Shown: positions 45,250 through 55,121, counted from the first letter of the stretch. The stretch: DNA of 64,000 nt from Acanthopleuribacter pedis (GCF_017377855.1 NZ_JAFREP010000033.1:1-64000); one strand, 5' to 3'. Numbers and translations: made by a program. Notes: generated by a model from the letters alone, not told the origin.

Positions 45250-46438
45250 CCAGTGCGACGAACTCTTCGACGGTTTTAAAAAAAGAAAGTGGGCGGAAGG
45301 GATCGTTGACGATGTAATCGAAGGCGCCGCCTTGAATGGCGCGTGCGCGGAAGAGGTTGAGTTCCTCGCCGCCCGCGCCCATGATGACCACCGCCTGTTT
45401 CTCTTCCAGGTGGGACTGCATGGTATTGCAGACGTCGAAACCGGAAAGGGCGCCGAGGTTGGCGTCGATGAGGATCAGGACGGGTTGGTAGTGTTCGATG
45501 ATTTTTTGGGCGTTGCTGAAGCGGCCTTTTGAGATGAGCACGCCGTACTTGCGCTTGAGGCTTTTGCCCATGCGGCCAATCAGGTCTTTGTCGCGCGAGA
45601 GGATGAGAATGTAGGCTTCGCCGTCGGAATAGACGGTGTTGCCGTAGTCGTCCTCCAGCCGGAGTTTGGCTTCGCCTTCTCCCTCGGCCTGGCTGTTGCC
45701 CGCGTTGGGTTTGGGTTTGTCTTTGCGGTTGCGGCGTTCCCGGAGGAAGTGCAGATCTTGGTTGCGGCGTTTGAGGGATTCTTCGGTGATCCAATCGCCG
45801 AGTTTCTTGGAGGTTTCCTTATCCAGTCCAATGAACTCAATCCCGACGAGTCCTTCCCCAAACGTCTGGATATAGAGGAGGTTGCCAGGACAGTGGATGC
45901 GTAATTCGGGCGAGATTTCGAAACCGACGTTGGTGTCGATGTTGAGGGCGAGCAACTCTTTGGTGGGTTCGTTTTCGCCGTTTTTGAGGTCAATCCCATT
46001 GACGCCGATGTTGACGATTTGCCCGTCGCACAACTTATTGAGCGTGGACGTAAAGGTGACCGGGATACGCGGGGTGAGGTGGAGTTGGGTTAAGCCGAAG
46101 TCGTCGTTGATGTTAAATGATTCGGGGTAGGCGAGGCGCAGTGCTTCTTTGCCCTCATATTTGCCGTAACCCAGGACCTTCGAGCCGCCGTAGTATTCTT
46201 TGCCCTCGTAATAAAAGTTCATGGCAATGGGCATGCGGGGTTGCAGGCCGTGTTGTTCGCGAACCTCGGCGTCCATGCGTAGGATCAAGCCCTCGTCCAA
46301 TTCATCTAGAATGGAGCAGCGTACTTTTTCGCCGCTGAGCTTGAGGTTAATGCCTTGCGCCTTTTTCATCAGTTTGCCCAGGATGATTTGGATTTCCTGA
46401 CGGTCGGCAACTTGGGGATGTTTCTTTTTTTTAGCCAT
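45233..46438 (-). CDS. PilZ-domain protein with C-terminal receiver domain
   Basis: 401 residues. The N-terminal half resembles a YcgR-type arrangement: a PilZN-like region (residues about 20-120) followed by a PilZ-like barrel (PRIPVTFTSTLNKLCDGQIV, NIGVNGIDLKN), although the RxxxR c-di-GMP motif is only partly evident. Residues about 275-395 are a REC domain: YILILSRDKDL, VLILIDANLGALSGFDVCN with the phosphoacceptor Asp in LIDAN, and VVIMGAGGEE. A charged linker (residues 225-265) joins them. It sits next to the chemosensory cluster and may link phosphorelay to c-di-GMP or motility output. Confidence 0.8.
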   Translation of the reverse strand: MAKKKKHPQVADRQEIQIILGKLMKKAQGINLKLSGEKVRCSILDELDEGLILRMDAEVREQHGLQPRMPIAMNFYYEGKEYYGGSKVLGYGKYEGKEALRLAYPESFNINDDFGLTQLHLTPRIPVTFTSTLNKLCDGQIVNIGVNGIDLKNGENEPTKELLALNIDTNVGFEISPELRIHCPGNLLYIQTFGEGLVGIEFIGLDKETSKKLGDWITEESLKRRNQDLHFLRERRNRKDKPKPNAGNSQAEGEGEAKLRLEDDYGNTVYSDGEAYILILSRDKDLIGRMGKSLKRKYGVLISKGRFSNAQKIIEHYQPVLILIDANLGALSGFDVCNTMQSHLEEKQAVVIMGAGGEELNLFRARAIQGGAFDYIVNDPFRPLSFFKTVEEFVALATDQP

Positions 46439-47269
46439 AAAGGTGTCTCAGCCGTGTAAATCGAGGGTTTCCGGGTGCCGCAATAAATACCGGATTAATC
46501 TTCCTATCGGATGAAAATCAAAAACTTCAGCGTGGAAACGCCAAAAATTCTTGCGGGTTCAGCTGGTTGCCCTGAAGCGCGACGCAACCACCCCGGGGGA
46601 CCGTTGCGGGTTCGGGCCGATGCGTGGTAACAGCTTGAGGGCAAACATCGTAGGATAACTTTTGACAAGAATAAACGGAGCGCGCCGAGATTTCAATGAT
46701 CTTGGCGGGGTAGGCGAGCGGGGTGCGGCCTTGATTCCGTGGTGAATGAGGCAACCGTTAAAGTAATGGTGACTTTATCTTTTTTCGGGCAAGTCGTTTA
46801 TTTGGTGGTGTTGGGTGGTTCGATGTGCAGTTTGGCGAAGCTACATGGCGGTGGGTGGGAGGTATACCGGGGGCGTCGCCGGTATTGATTCGCGTCGCGT
46901 TCGAGGGTAGGCAATGATCGGTGGCGGGCTCGGGATGGGCCGGGGATGTTGTGTTCAGGCGGCAAGGGCAAAGACTTGTGTCGTCGGGATTCGGTGGTTT
47001 TTGGCGTGTTTTTCCCCGTCATGGCGAAGCTTTGCGAGAAATGCGGCTTAAATCTAAATCTCTTCCCAATTTGGTCGAAGAGAACTATCAAGGCCCCACC
47101 AACATCTCAAAACCAGCCCGCCGTCGCGCGGTGTTCGTTTTTTGTTCTTTGTATTCAGTGGGTTTCAATTCTAAAATGTGGGTTATTCCATTCAACAATC
47201 ACCCTTTATCGAACAGCGGCGTGGTTATCACCTTGACCTTGCCTTAAACACGCTTTGAAGGATCGCGTT
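46439..47269. other. Intergenic region upstream of the chemosensory operon
   Basis: 831 bp between divergent genes. AAGCTTTGCGAGAAATGCGG near 47027-47046 resembles one arm of the palindromic repeat family. No gene is supported; the promoter of the CheA operon must lie here but was not pinned down. Confidence 0.5.
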
Positions 47270-50200
47270 ATGTCGGATTTCGAATTTGAAGATGCGGAAC
47301 TTATCAATGGATTTCGGGAAGAAAGCATCGAGCACATTGAAGTCGTCGAAAGCAAATTGCTGGACTTGGAAAGCGAGGGGGTTAACCCTGACGACATCAA
47401 CCAAATTTTCCGCTCGATTCACACCATCAAAGGGGGCAGTGGTTTCCTTGGCTTTGAAGCCATTAAGGAGCTGTCCCACTACATGGAGAGCCTGCTTGAT
47501 TTAATTCGCGGCGGGCGTGCCGAAATGACGTCGGTGGCGACGGACTCGCTTTTGCGCGGGACGGATCTACTCAAAGCGATGCTCAACGATTTGGCCAATC
47601 AGGACGATGTTCCGATTGCCGACGAGCTGGAAATATTGGATCAACTTATTAAAGGTAAAGGCCATTTGCCAGGCGGCGATACGGGTGGTGCGGCCCCCGC
47701 GACGGCGGCCGAGCCGGAGCCGGATGCGCCCGCGGCGCCCGCCGCGGCGGAGGTTTCGCCGGGTGGCAATTCACTGTTGACCTTGGACGAGGTCAACGGC
47801 TTGATGAACAAAGGTTTTAATGTGTACCGGTTGCCACTGGAGCGCGAGGTTCACATTGAAAAAATGAAAAAGAAGGATTTTAAGTCGCTGACGGCTTATC
47901 TGAATTCTTTTGGCTCCTTGGTGTGGGAAGACGGTGGGCTGGAGCAAGACGGCGTTGCGAAGGCCAAGGTCGTTTTTGCCACGGTTTTGGACGAAGAATT
48001 TGCCGGTGCCTCCTTGCGCGTTGAAGCGGGTGAACTGGAAAAATTAGATCGCGACGGGGTCAAGCGTTTGTACGACGCGCCCGCCGCGGCGCCTGCCGCC
48101 CCTGCCGCCGCGGCGCCCGTGGAAGCGGCGCCCGCCAAAGCGGCGCCTGCCCCCACGCCCGCCCCGGCCAAGCCGGCAGCCAAGGCGCCCCCCGCGAAAC
48201 CGGCGCCCAAACCGGCTGCCAAGCCGGCGCCCAAACCGGCCGGTGCCAAGAAATCGGCCGCGGCGAGCGGTGCCTCCACGGGGAGCACCACGATTCGCGT
48301 GAACACCGCCTTGCTGAACAAACTCATGACCTTGGCCGGTGAGTTGATTCTGTCGCGGAACCAACTGGTACAGCGGTTGGATAACAAAGATTTGCCCGAG
48401 TTGCAGAGCTTGAACCAACGTTTGACCGAGCTCCAGGAAAGCGTGATGCAGACGCGGTTGCAGCAGGTTGGTGCGGTATTCAACAAGGTACCGCGTATGG
48501 TGCGGGACCTGTCCAAGTCGCTCGGTAAGAAGATCGAGGTTGAGTTGGAGGGGACCGAGGTTGAACTGGACCGTACCATTATCGACTCCATTACGGACCC
48601 GCTGACCCACCTGGTGCGCAACAGCATCGACCACGGAATTGAGATGCCGGAAGAACGGATTGAATCGGGTAAGGCCTCTCACGGCACGCTTTCGCTGAAG
48701 GCGTACCACGAGGGTGGCCAGGTGAATTTGGAAATTACCGACGACGGCAAGGGGATCAATACCGACATCCTCAAACGCAAGGCCATTGAAAAAGGGTTGT
48801 GTACCGTGGAAGAAACGGAGGCGATGGGCAAACGCGAGGCGTTGAACATCATTTTTCGGCCAGGTTTCTCCACGGCCTCGGAAATTACCGAAATCTCCGG
48901 TCGCGGGGTCGGGATGGATGTGGTGAAAACCAGCTTCGAGAAGCTGGGCGGCACCATTGACTTGTCCTCCGATTTGGGGCGAGGCACCACCATTTTGGTC
49001 AAGCTGCCCACGACCCTGGCGATTGTTTCCGCGGTTATTGTCGACGTAGAGGGTGCGGATTTTGCCATCCCGCAGACCAATATTGAAGAAATCGTGCGCA
49101 TTAAAGAGCACGAAATCGCTTCGAAGTTGGAGCGGGTCGGCCGTCACGAAATCTTCCGGTTGCGCGGTCGGTTGCTGCCAATTCTGCGGTTGGCCGACGT
49201 GTTGCAATTGAAGCGGACCTACATCGACGAAGACGGAAACCGGAAGGAAGATCGTCGCGAGAATATGTCGGACCGGCGAGGGCGCAGTTCCGCGGCCGAC
49301 CTGATGGGCAAAAAACGCAAGGGCGATGATCGTCGAACCAGCGGTCGCACCTTCTATATTGTTGTGCTGCGGGTTGGGGTCAACCAATATGGGTTGTTGG
49401 TAAACCGCATTCGCGACGTGGAAGAGGTGGTTGTCAAACCGCTGAGCAGTTTCTTAAAGGACATTAAGGTGTTCCACGGGACCACGATCCTCGGCGACGG
49501 CCGCGTGATTTGTATTTTGGACTGCAACGGCATCTCGTCGACGGCCCAACTCAAGTTCGACAACTTGCAGGACATGCACGAGCAAGACAGCGCCTTGCAC
49601 AGTCACGCTTCGCACCACGAGTCGCAGTCGATCCTGATCTTCAACAACCACCCGGAGGAAAATTTCGCCTTGCCGCTGTCGTTTATCACGCGGATCGAAA
49701 AGGTCAACATCGATGATATCGAGAAGGTCGGCGATGAGGAGTACATCCAAGTCGGCGGTAAGAACATTCCCCTGTTCCGCTTGGAGAAAAAACTCAATTG
49801 CAAAGCGGGTGTGCCTGACGAAGACGGTACTTTGTACCTGTTGATCCCCAACCTGGTGCGATCACCCTATGCGATTGTGGCGACACGGGTGCGCGACGTG
49901 GTGAACACGAGTTTGGACGTCCAAACCGACACCGTCAAACGCGAGGGCGTGCTGGGCAGTACGATCATCAACAAAAAAATGACCTTGGTGCTGGATATTT
50001 ACGGCTTGTTCGACGAGAAACGCGAGTCGGGTATCATTACGGGCAGCGAACGCCACCGTATTCTGCTGGCCGAGGACACGCCCTTCTTCCGCACCATGAT
50101 TCGCACCTACCTGGAAGAACACGGGATGGATGTGATCGAGGCGGTTCATGGTCAGGAAGCCTGGGACCTTTTGGAAGCCCACGACGACATCTCCTTGGTC

Positions 50201-50434
50201 TTGAGCGACATCGAGATGCCGATAATGAACGGTTACGAACTGGTTTATAAAATCAAAAACCACCCCAATTACCGCGACATGCCGGTGATGGCGATTACGG
50301 CGCTGGACAACCCACAATCCTACGAACAAGGCAAAAAAGCAGGCTTTGACGCGTACCAAATTAAGTTAGACCGCGATGAATTGATTCAAACCATCGACGA
50401 ATTGCTCACCGTCACCGAGGAGGCCGGCTCATGA
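47270..50434 (+). CDS. cheA: Hybrid CheA histidine kinase with C-terminal receiver
   Basis: 1,054 residues from ATG at 47270 with AAGGA upstream. Domains in order: Hpt with H51 (IFRSIHTIKGGSGFLGF); P2-like (about 165-265); a long Ala/Pro/Lys-rich linker; dimerisation helix (NKLMTLAGELILSRNQLV); HATPase with HLVRNSIDHGIE, DDGKGI and GRGVGMDVV; a CheW-like domain interrupted by a charged Arg/Asp insert (RREDRRENMSDRRGR-like); a second CheW-like domain; and REC (927-1054, D980, K1032). FrzE/ChpA-like layout. It phosphorylates CheB and its own receiver. First gene of che operon; no CheR or receptor is in the window. Confidence 0.93.
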   Translation: MSDFEFEDAELINGFREESIEHIEVVESKLLDLESEGVNPDDINQIFRSIHTIKGGSGFLGFEAIKELSHYMESLLDLIRGGRAEMTSVATDSLLRGTDLLKAMLNDLANQDDVPIADELEILDQLIKGKGHLPGGDTGGAAPATAAEPEPDAPAAPAAAEVSPGGNSLLTLDEVNGLMNKGFNVYRLPLEREVHIEKMKKKDFKSLTAYLNSFGSLVWEDGGLEQDGVAKAKVVFATVLDEEFAGASLRVEAGELEKLDRDGVKRLYDAPAAAPAAPAAAAPVEAAPAKAAPAPTPAPAKPAAKAPPAKPAPKPAAKPAPKPAGAKKSAAASGASTGSTTIRVNTALLNKLMTLAGELILSRNQLVQRLDNKDLPELQSLNQRLTELQESVMQTRLQQVGAVFNKVPRMVRDLSKSLGKKIEVELEGTEVELDRTIIDSITDPLTHLVRNSIDHGIEMPEERIESGKASHGTLSLKAYHEGGQVNLEITDDGKGINTDILKRKAIEKGLCTVEETEAMGKREALNIIFRPGFSTASEITEISGRGVGMDVVKTSFEKLGGTIDLSSDLGRGTTILVKLPTTLAIVSAVIVDVEGADFAIPQTNIEEIVRIKEHEIASKLERVGRHEIFRLRGRLLPILRLADVLQLKRTYIDEDGNRKEDRRENMSDRRGRSSAADLMGKKRKGDDRRTSGRTFYIVVLRVGVNQYGLLVNRIRDVEEVVVKPLSSFLKDIKVFHGTTILGDGRVICILDCNGISSTAQLKFDNLQDMHEQDSALHSHASHHESQSILIFNNHPEENFALPLSFITRIEKVNIDDIEKVGDEEYIQVGGKNIPLFRLEKKLNCKAGVPDEDGTLYLLIPNLVRSPYAIVATRVRDVVNTSLDVQTDTVKREGVLGSTIINKKMTLVLDIYGLFDEKRESGIITGSERHRILLAEDTPFFRTMIRTYLEEHGMDVIEAVHGQEAWDLLEAHDDISLVLSDIEMPIMNGYELVYKIKNHPNYRDMPVMAITALDNPQSYEQGKKAGFDAYQIKLDRDELIQTIDELLTVTEEAGS

Positions 50435-50471
50435 GCGCGTGTGATGCATGGATGAAGGCGGAGGATTAACC

Positions 50472-50945
50472 ATGGAAAAGCAATTTATGACGTTTTCGAT
50501 TGACGACGGCATGTACGGTGTCAACATTCTCGGCATCAAAGAGATCAATTACAGCCAACGGTTTACCAGCGTGCCTTTGTCAGCCGAACATTTGGTCGGC
50601 CTTCTGAACCTGCGGGGCCAAATCGTAACGGTGCTCGACATGAGTGTGCCGCTTGGTTACAAACAGCGGGAAATTCACGATGAAAGCAGCTTGCTGATTA
50701 TGAAAACGACGATGGAGCTGAGCCACGTGGCGCGGAAACACGGGATTCAGACGCACAAGGATACCGTGGGTTTTATCGTGGACCGGATCGGTGACGTGAT
50801 TAGCTGCGAAGAAAAGGAAATCGAGCCGGTACCGGCGCACATGGATGCGGAGGTATCCAAATATTTGGAAGGTGTGGTTAAGCGTGACGATGCCCTGGTG
50901 GGCATCGTGGCGGTTCCAGAGTTGCTCAAGTTTGCGGGAGTGTAA
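50472..50945 (+). CDS. cheW: CheW coupling protein
   Basis: 157 residues from ATG at 50472 with GGAGG. Typical CheW: FMTFSIDDGMYGVNILGIKE, LVGLLNLRGQIVTVLDMSVP, VGFIVDRIGDVI and EGVVKRDDALVGIVAV. It couples CheA to a receptor that must be encoded elsewhere. It begins 37 bp after cheA and 3 bp before cheB, in one operon. Confidence 0.95.
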   Translation: MEKQFMTFSIDDGMYGVNILGIKEINYSQRFTSVPLSAEHLVGLLNLRGQIVTVLDMSVPLGYKQREIHDESSLLIMKTTMELSHVARKHGIQTHKDTVGFIVDRIGDVISCEEKEIEPVPAHMDAEVSKYLEGVVKRDDALVGIVAVPELLKFAGV

Positions 50946-50948
50946 TCG

Positions 50949-52157
50949 TTGACCAGGGTTTTGATCGTAGAAGACATGGCGACCTATCGAACGATCATCG
51001 CACGTAGTTTGGCGGAGATCGATGATACGAAAGTGGTCGGCCGTGTTTCTAACGGAAAAAAAGCCCTCGATTTCCTGGAAAAAAACGAGGTAGACCTGAT
51101 TACCCTCGACGTGGAAATGCCGATTATGGACGGCCTGGCCACGCTCAAGGAATTGCGCAAACGGCGACTGCACATCGATGTGGTCATGCTGAGCGGGCTC
51201 ACGGACCAAGCGGCCTCGTTGACGATTAAATGTTTGGAGCTGGGCGCGGTCGATTTTGTCCTCAAACCCGCCACCAACTCCTTTGCCGAAAACCAAAAAC
51301 TGTTGGTCGACAGCCTGAGCGCCATTATCGCGAACTTACGACGGCGCGCCGCCTTCCGCTCCCGTTTCAAAAGCAACCAACGAACCAAAACCTCGGCGCC
51401 ACCCGCGAGCGGTACCCCAAGTCGGCGGACCTCGCTCTTAAAAGACAAACCCGCCGGCTCGACTTCTTCCGCGCCCGCGGCACCCGCGCCAAGTCAGGAG
51501 GCAAAACCGGCAACTGGGTTCCGTCGGCGTCTGTCGTTGCCGCGCCCCAAACTTTTGTTGATTGGCGTCTCTACCGGGGGGCCCAAGGCTCTGTCCGAGG
51601 TTTTTGATCATCTGCGTGGCCCCTTGCCGTTCCCAATCTTGATTGTGCAGCACATGCCGCCTAAATTTACCAAATCATTGGCGGACAGTTTGAACCGCAA
51701 GACGGATATCGAGGTCAGTGAAGCGATGGACGGTGATTTGGTCAAACCCAATTGTGCCTATATTGCGCCGGGTGGCTACCACATGGTGTTGATGAAGGAT
51801 GAAGATTTCGGCTACATCCTGGCCACCAACCAAACGCCGCCGGTGAATTCCTGCCGCCCGTCGGTGGATGTGCTGTTTGATTCAGTGCAACCCTTTTTCA
51901 ATCAAGGTGAAATCGCCGCGCTGATCATGACCGGCATGGGCCGCGACGGTGCCGACAGTTGTGAGCGTCTCCATAAGAAACGCCACTACATCATGAGCCA
52001 ATCGGCCGAAACCTGTACCATCTACGGCATGCCTAAGGCCGTGGAAGATCTGGGTTTACCGGATCAGGTGCTCGACTTGGAAGACATTGCGCCCACCATC
52101 ATGAAGTTAGGCAAACAGGCGGCGATGTTTCCCGGTAAAAACATCTGGGGCGAATAA
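50949..52157 (+). CDS. cheB: CheB protein-glutamate methylesterase/deamidase
   Basis: 402 residues from a TTG start with GGGAG 8 nt upstream. N-terminal REC with D54 (LITLDVEMPIMDG) and K106. An Ala/Pro/Ser-rich linker (about 135-195). The C-terminal esterase triad is S208 (GVSTGGPKAL), H235 (QHMPPKF) and D333 (MTGMGRDGA). It removes receptor methyl groups after phosphorylation by CheA. The linker is longer than in enteric CheB. Its stop overlaps the next ATG (TAATG). Confidence 0.95.
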   Translation: MTRVLIVEDMATYRTIIARSLAEIDDTKVVGRVSNGKKALDFLEKNEVDLITLDVEMPIMDGLATLKELRKRRLHIDVVMLSGLTDQAASLTIKCLELGAVDFVLKPATNSFAENQKLLVDSLSAIIANLRRRAAFRSRFKSNQRTKTSAPPASGTPSRRTSLLKDKPAGSTSSAPAAPAPSQEAKPATGFRRRLSLPRPKLLLIGVSTGGPKALSEVFDHLRGPLPFPILIVQHMPPKFTKSLADSLNRKTDIEVSEAMDGDLVKPNCAYIAPGGYHMVLMKDEDFGYILATNQTPPVNSCRPSVDVLFDSVQPFFNQGEIAALIMTGMGRDGADSCERLHKKRHYIMSQSAETCTIYGMPKAVEDLGLPDQVLDLEDIAPTIMKLGKQAAMFPGKNIWGE

Positions 52158-53194
52158 TGCGTGCCGCGATGATTTGGCTGATCCTGCTGCTCCCGTGGTT
52201 CCACGCCGGTGAGGCCGTTACCCCGGAAACGGGCGCGAAAGCACGTGGCCTAACCCCGTTTTTTCGCGGGATGACGATTAGCTGTCAGGGTTGGGGCGCT
52301 GAATGGGCCGACGCCGGTTTTGCCGATGAACTGCGCACCTTGCAGGGGTTGGGCGTGAATGCGGTCGCCACCCATCCCTACGCGCGGATTCACGCCGATG
52401 GTTCGATTCGCTGGCGTTCGTGGCGCGCCAACCGAGTCCCTGATTATGTGCTGCACCCCTTGCGCACGACGCAACGCGCCGGGCTCCACAAAATGGTGAA
52501 ACCCCATTTGGCCTATTGGGGCAGTCCCTTCTCCTGGCGTGGTGACATTACCTTCGCGGATCCCGCGGCCCAACGGCGGTTCTTCGATGATTACCAAAAG
52601 TGGATCGTGGCCCTTGCCCGTGATACCTCCTCGGCGGACCTTTTTGTGGTCGGCACCGAGTTGGATCGCATGGTCCACCATGAAGCGGAATGGCGGCGCA
52701 TCATTGCCGCGGTGCGCGCGGTGACGGATGCGCCGCTGACCTTTGCTTCCAACTGGGATTCCTATCACAAGGTTCCTTTTTGGGATGCGCTCGACTACGT
52801 TGGCATTCAGGCGTACTTCCCCCTGACCCAAAATCCCACGCCGGATTCGGCGGCGATTCGCGCGGGCTGGCAAGCGGTGATGGGCAATTTGAAAACCTAC
52901 CATCGCAAGGTGGGCAAACCTATTTTATTTACCGAACTCGGCTACAATCGCTCCCGCTTGGCGGCCGCGCAACCCTGGGATTACAAGCGAGATAGTTCAA
53001 ATGAAGCAGCTGCTTTACAAGCGCAATGCCTGCGCATCGGGCTTCAAGTTTTGGCGGAAAACGCCGATTGGTGTCACGGTGCGTTTTTGTGGAAATGGTT
53101 TGTCGGTGACGCCGCTTATGAAAACTTCTACCTAAAGGAGCCGCGACTTACCGCTGAAATTCGCCGCGTTTGGTTAACCAAAACGCTTCGATAA
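52157..53194 (+). CDS. GH113-like secreted glycoside hydrolase
   Basis: 345 residues; the start overlaps cheB by one base. Signal peptide MRAAMIWLILLLPWFHAGEA. TIM-barrel with GMTISCQGWGAEWADAG, VGTELD (candidate acid/base E168) and ILFTELGY (candidate nucleophile E260), the clan-A two-Glu layout. Closest in pattern to GH113 beta-mannanase-like enzymes; other clan-A families are possible. It probably acts outside the cytoplasm on a polysaccharide. Coupling to cheB is unusual and hints that the chemosensory system and a polysaccharide are linked. Confidence 0.78.
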   Translation: MRAAMIWLILLLPWFHAGEAVTPETGAKARGLTPFFRGMTISCQGWGAEWADAGFADELRTLQGLGVNAVATHPYARIHADGSIRWRSWRANRVPDYVLHPLRTTQRAGLHKMVKPHLAYWGSPFSWRGDITFADPAAQRRFFDDYQKWIVALARDTSSADLFVVGTELDRMVHHEAEWRRIIAAVRAVTDAPLTFASNWDSYHKVPFWDALDYVGIQAYFPLTQNPTPDSAAIRAGWQAVMGNLKTYHRKVGKPILFTELGYNRSRLAAAQPWDYKRDSSNEAAALQAQCLRIGLQVLAENADWCHGAFLWKWFVGDAAYENFYLKEPRLTAEIRRVWLTKTLR

Positions 53195-53262
53195 TACCTG
53201 CCTCCCGTGTCCTTCACCCTAATGCCCTGCCGGCACACCCACCAACCTCATGAGGTTATGGA

Positions 53263-54783
53263 ATGAAAGTATTGGTTGTCGACGACAATCGCGTATCCCG
53301 AAAAATGATTGGTGCCGAACTGAAAAAAGGCGGTTACCAAACGCTGGAAGCAGAAGACGGCCACCAAGCCCTAAAGACGGTGCTGGCTGATCCCGACATT
53401 GCCTTAATCACGCTGGACGTGAACATGCCCAGGATGGGTGGGTACGAGGTGTGCCGTCGTTTACGGGGCTGGGAAATCGCGGGGAAGCTGGAGAAATCCC
53501 ACCTTCGGGAGGGCATGGTTCCGGTGATTTTTGTTACCGGGGACGATACCTTTGCAGGTCGGCAAAAAGGGTTTGAAGCAGGCGCCACCGAGTTTTTAAC
53601 CAAAGGATTTAAGCCGGGCGCGTTACTGAACACCGTGAATCGAATTCTCAAACCCGAGCGGGCCATGGAAGGGCTGACGGTGGTGTTGCTGGAAAGCGAC
53701 CCGATGGTACGGGCGATCCTTTCGGGTTACCTCGAGGAATACGGCGTATCGGTTCAGGTCGCCGCGGATGGTGCGGCTGTTTTTGACATGCTGCGGGACG
53801 AGTCCCAGCCGGTCCACATGTTAATCCTCGACGAGCGGATGATGATGCTGGGGGACCGCAATCTGTGCACCCTGGTACGGGGCGATTTGGACATGGCTGA
53901 ATTGCCGATTATCGTTGTCAGTGTCTCCGACGACCGCGCCAAGGCCTTGGAGATTTTTAAGGCCGGTGCGACCGATACCTTGGTGAAACCTTTGGTTAAA
54001 GAAGAGTTGTTTGCCCGCTTGAATGTGTTTTTGGAAGTGCAGCTCCTGAACCATGAATTGCAAAAACGGGTTGAATCGCTGCAGAAACTCAACGATTTAA
54101 AAGACGAATTTATCGCTGCCTGTTCCCACGATTTACGGTCGCCGCTCACGGGTATTTTGGGAATGTCCGAATTGTTGTCCCATGCCGACAATTTCACACC
54201 GCTCCAGCACGACATGATGACCCGAATAAAACGCTCCGGGCAATTTCTGCTCACCCTGATTCACGACATTTTGGATGTGGGCGCCATGGATTCTCGCCCT
54301 CCGGCGCTTGAGCCGGCGTATTTTGACGTGGTGGAAATCGGCAGGCAATGTGTGGAAACCGCCGGTTATGCAGCCGATAAGAAGGGCGTTACTTTGGTGA
54401 TGGAAGCCCCTGATGAACTCCAGATTCAGGCGGATCGGACCGGTGTGATTCGTATGCTTCACAATTTACTGACCAACGCGGTGAAGTTCACCCCGCAAGG
54501 CGGGACGGTGAACCTTTCTTTGAGCGTGGAGGACGACGAGGTGGTTTTGGCCGTGGCCGATACCGGTGTCGGCATTGACCCGGCAGAACACGACCAGCTT
54601 TTCAGTCGTTTTACCAAAAAATCCACACGGGGAACGGCGGGTGAGCAGGGGACCGGCTTGGGCTTGGCCATTGTCAAAGGTTTGGTGGACCAGCACGGCG
54701 GTCGCATTGAGGTGACCTCGGCCGTTGGGGAGGGCGCGATCTTCCAGATTGGGTTGCCCCGGGGCGTTGGCGAGCGAGGCTAA
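53263..54783 (+). CDS. Hybrid sensor: two receivers plus histidine kinase
   Basis: 506 residues from ATG after GAGG. REC1 with D52 (LITLDVNMPRMGG) and K114; REC2 with D190 (LILDERMMM) and VKPL; coiled-coil linker (about 258-282); HisKA with H289 (CSHDLRSPLTG); HATPase with N-box NLLTNAVKF, DTGVGI and GTGLGLAIVKGL. No sensor or membrane segment is present, so it is a cytoplasmic kinase probably driven by the CheA phosphorelay through its N-terminal receivers. It lies in the same direction as the che genes, 68 bp after the glycosidase. Confidence 0.93.
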   Translation: MKVLVVDDNRVSRKMIGAELKKGGYQTLEAEDGHQALKTVLADPDIALITLDVNMPRMGGYEVCRRLRGWEIAGKLEKSHLREGMVPVIFVTGDDTFAGRQKGFEAGATEFLTKGFKPGALLNTVNRILKPERAMEGLTVVLLESDPMVRAILSGYLEEYGVSVQVAADGAAVFDMLRDESQPVHMLILDERMMMLGDRNLCTLVRGDLDMAELPIIVVSVSDDRAKALEIFKAGATDTLVKPLVKEELFARLNVFLEVQLLNHELQKRVESLQKLNDLKDEFIAACSHDLRSPLTGILGMSELLSHADNFTPLQHDMMTRIKRSGQFLLTLIHDILDVGAMDSRPPALEPAYFDVVEIGRQCVETAGYAADKKGVTLVMEAPDELQIQADRTGVIRMLHNLLTNAVKFTPQGGTVNLSLSVEDDEVVLAVADTGVGIDPAEHDQLFSRFTKKSTRGTAGEQGTGLGLAIVKGLVDQHGGRIEVTSAVGEGAIFQIGLPRGVGERG

Positions 54784-55044
54784 CTTTTTTACATTTGGCG
54801 TCGGACAATGCTAGGGCGGGTTTTTTCCGTAGCCTTGGGCTTAGTTTGACCACCTGGGCAGAAGGGGAGTGGTCCTCCCTGTTCAGTAACCTATTTATAA
54901 TGTGTCGCTCGCGCGCCGGGTTCGGGGTTCACCGATGGTTTTGAGGTCCGCGGTCTGTCGGATGGCTTGTTTCGCCGTCGATGGGGCCGGTCGTCGGGTG
55001 CCCGACACCAGGGGAAATTTGTTGGCGAAACCTCAATCCTGTTA

Positions 55045-55073
55045 TTGAAACTCAGTTGCAACCAAGATAAACT
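55045..55073 (+). promoter_or_regulatory. Candidate promoter of the TonB receptor
   Basis: TTGAAA, 17-nt spacer, TAAACT. The predicted start lies just before the Fur-like box. Confidence 0.35.
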
Positions 55074-55086
55074 CCGCGGGTGTGTA

Positions 55087-55101
55087 TGAGAGTGATTCTC
55101 A
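55087..55101 (+). promoter_or_regulatory. Fur-like operator
   Basis: TGAGAGTGATTCTCA, a 7-1-7 type palindrome with one mismatch, 20 bp before the ATG of a siderophore receptor. Iron-dependent repression by Fur is the expected logic. Confidence 0.55.
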
Positions 55102-55121
55102 AAATTGAAATCGAGGTTAGC

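Larger units (their letters stand above)
54784..55121. other. Regulatory region of the TonB receptor
   Basis: 338 bp. Candidate promoter (55045-55073) and Fur-like box (55087-55101) at its downstream end. No gene seen. Confidence 0.55.

Noticed and set aside
48044..49387. 447-codon frame antisense to cheA
   Set aside because: Gly/Arg-rich mirror of the Ala/Pro linker and kinase region of cheA; antisense shadow.
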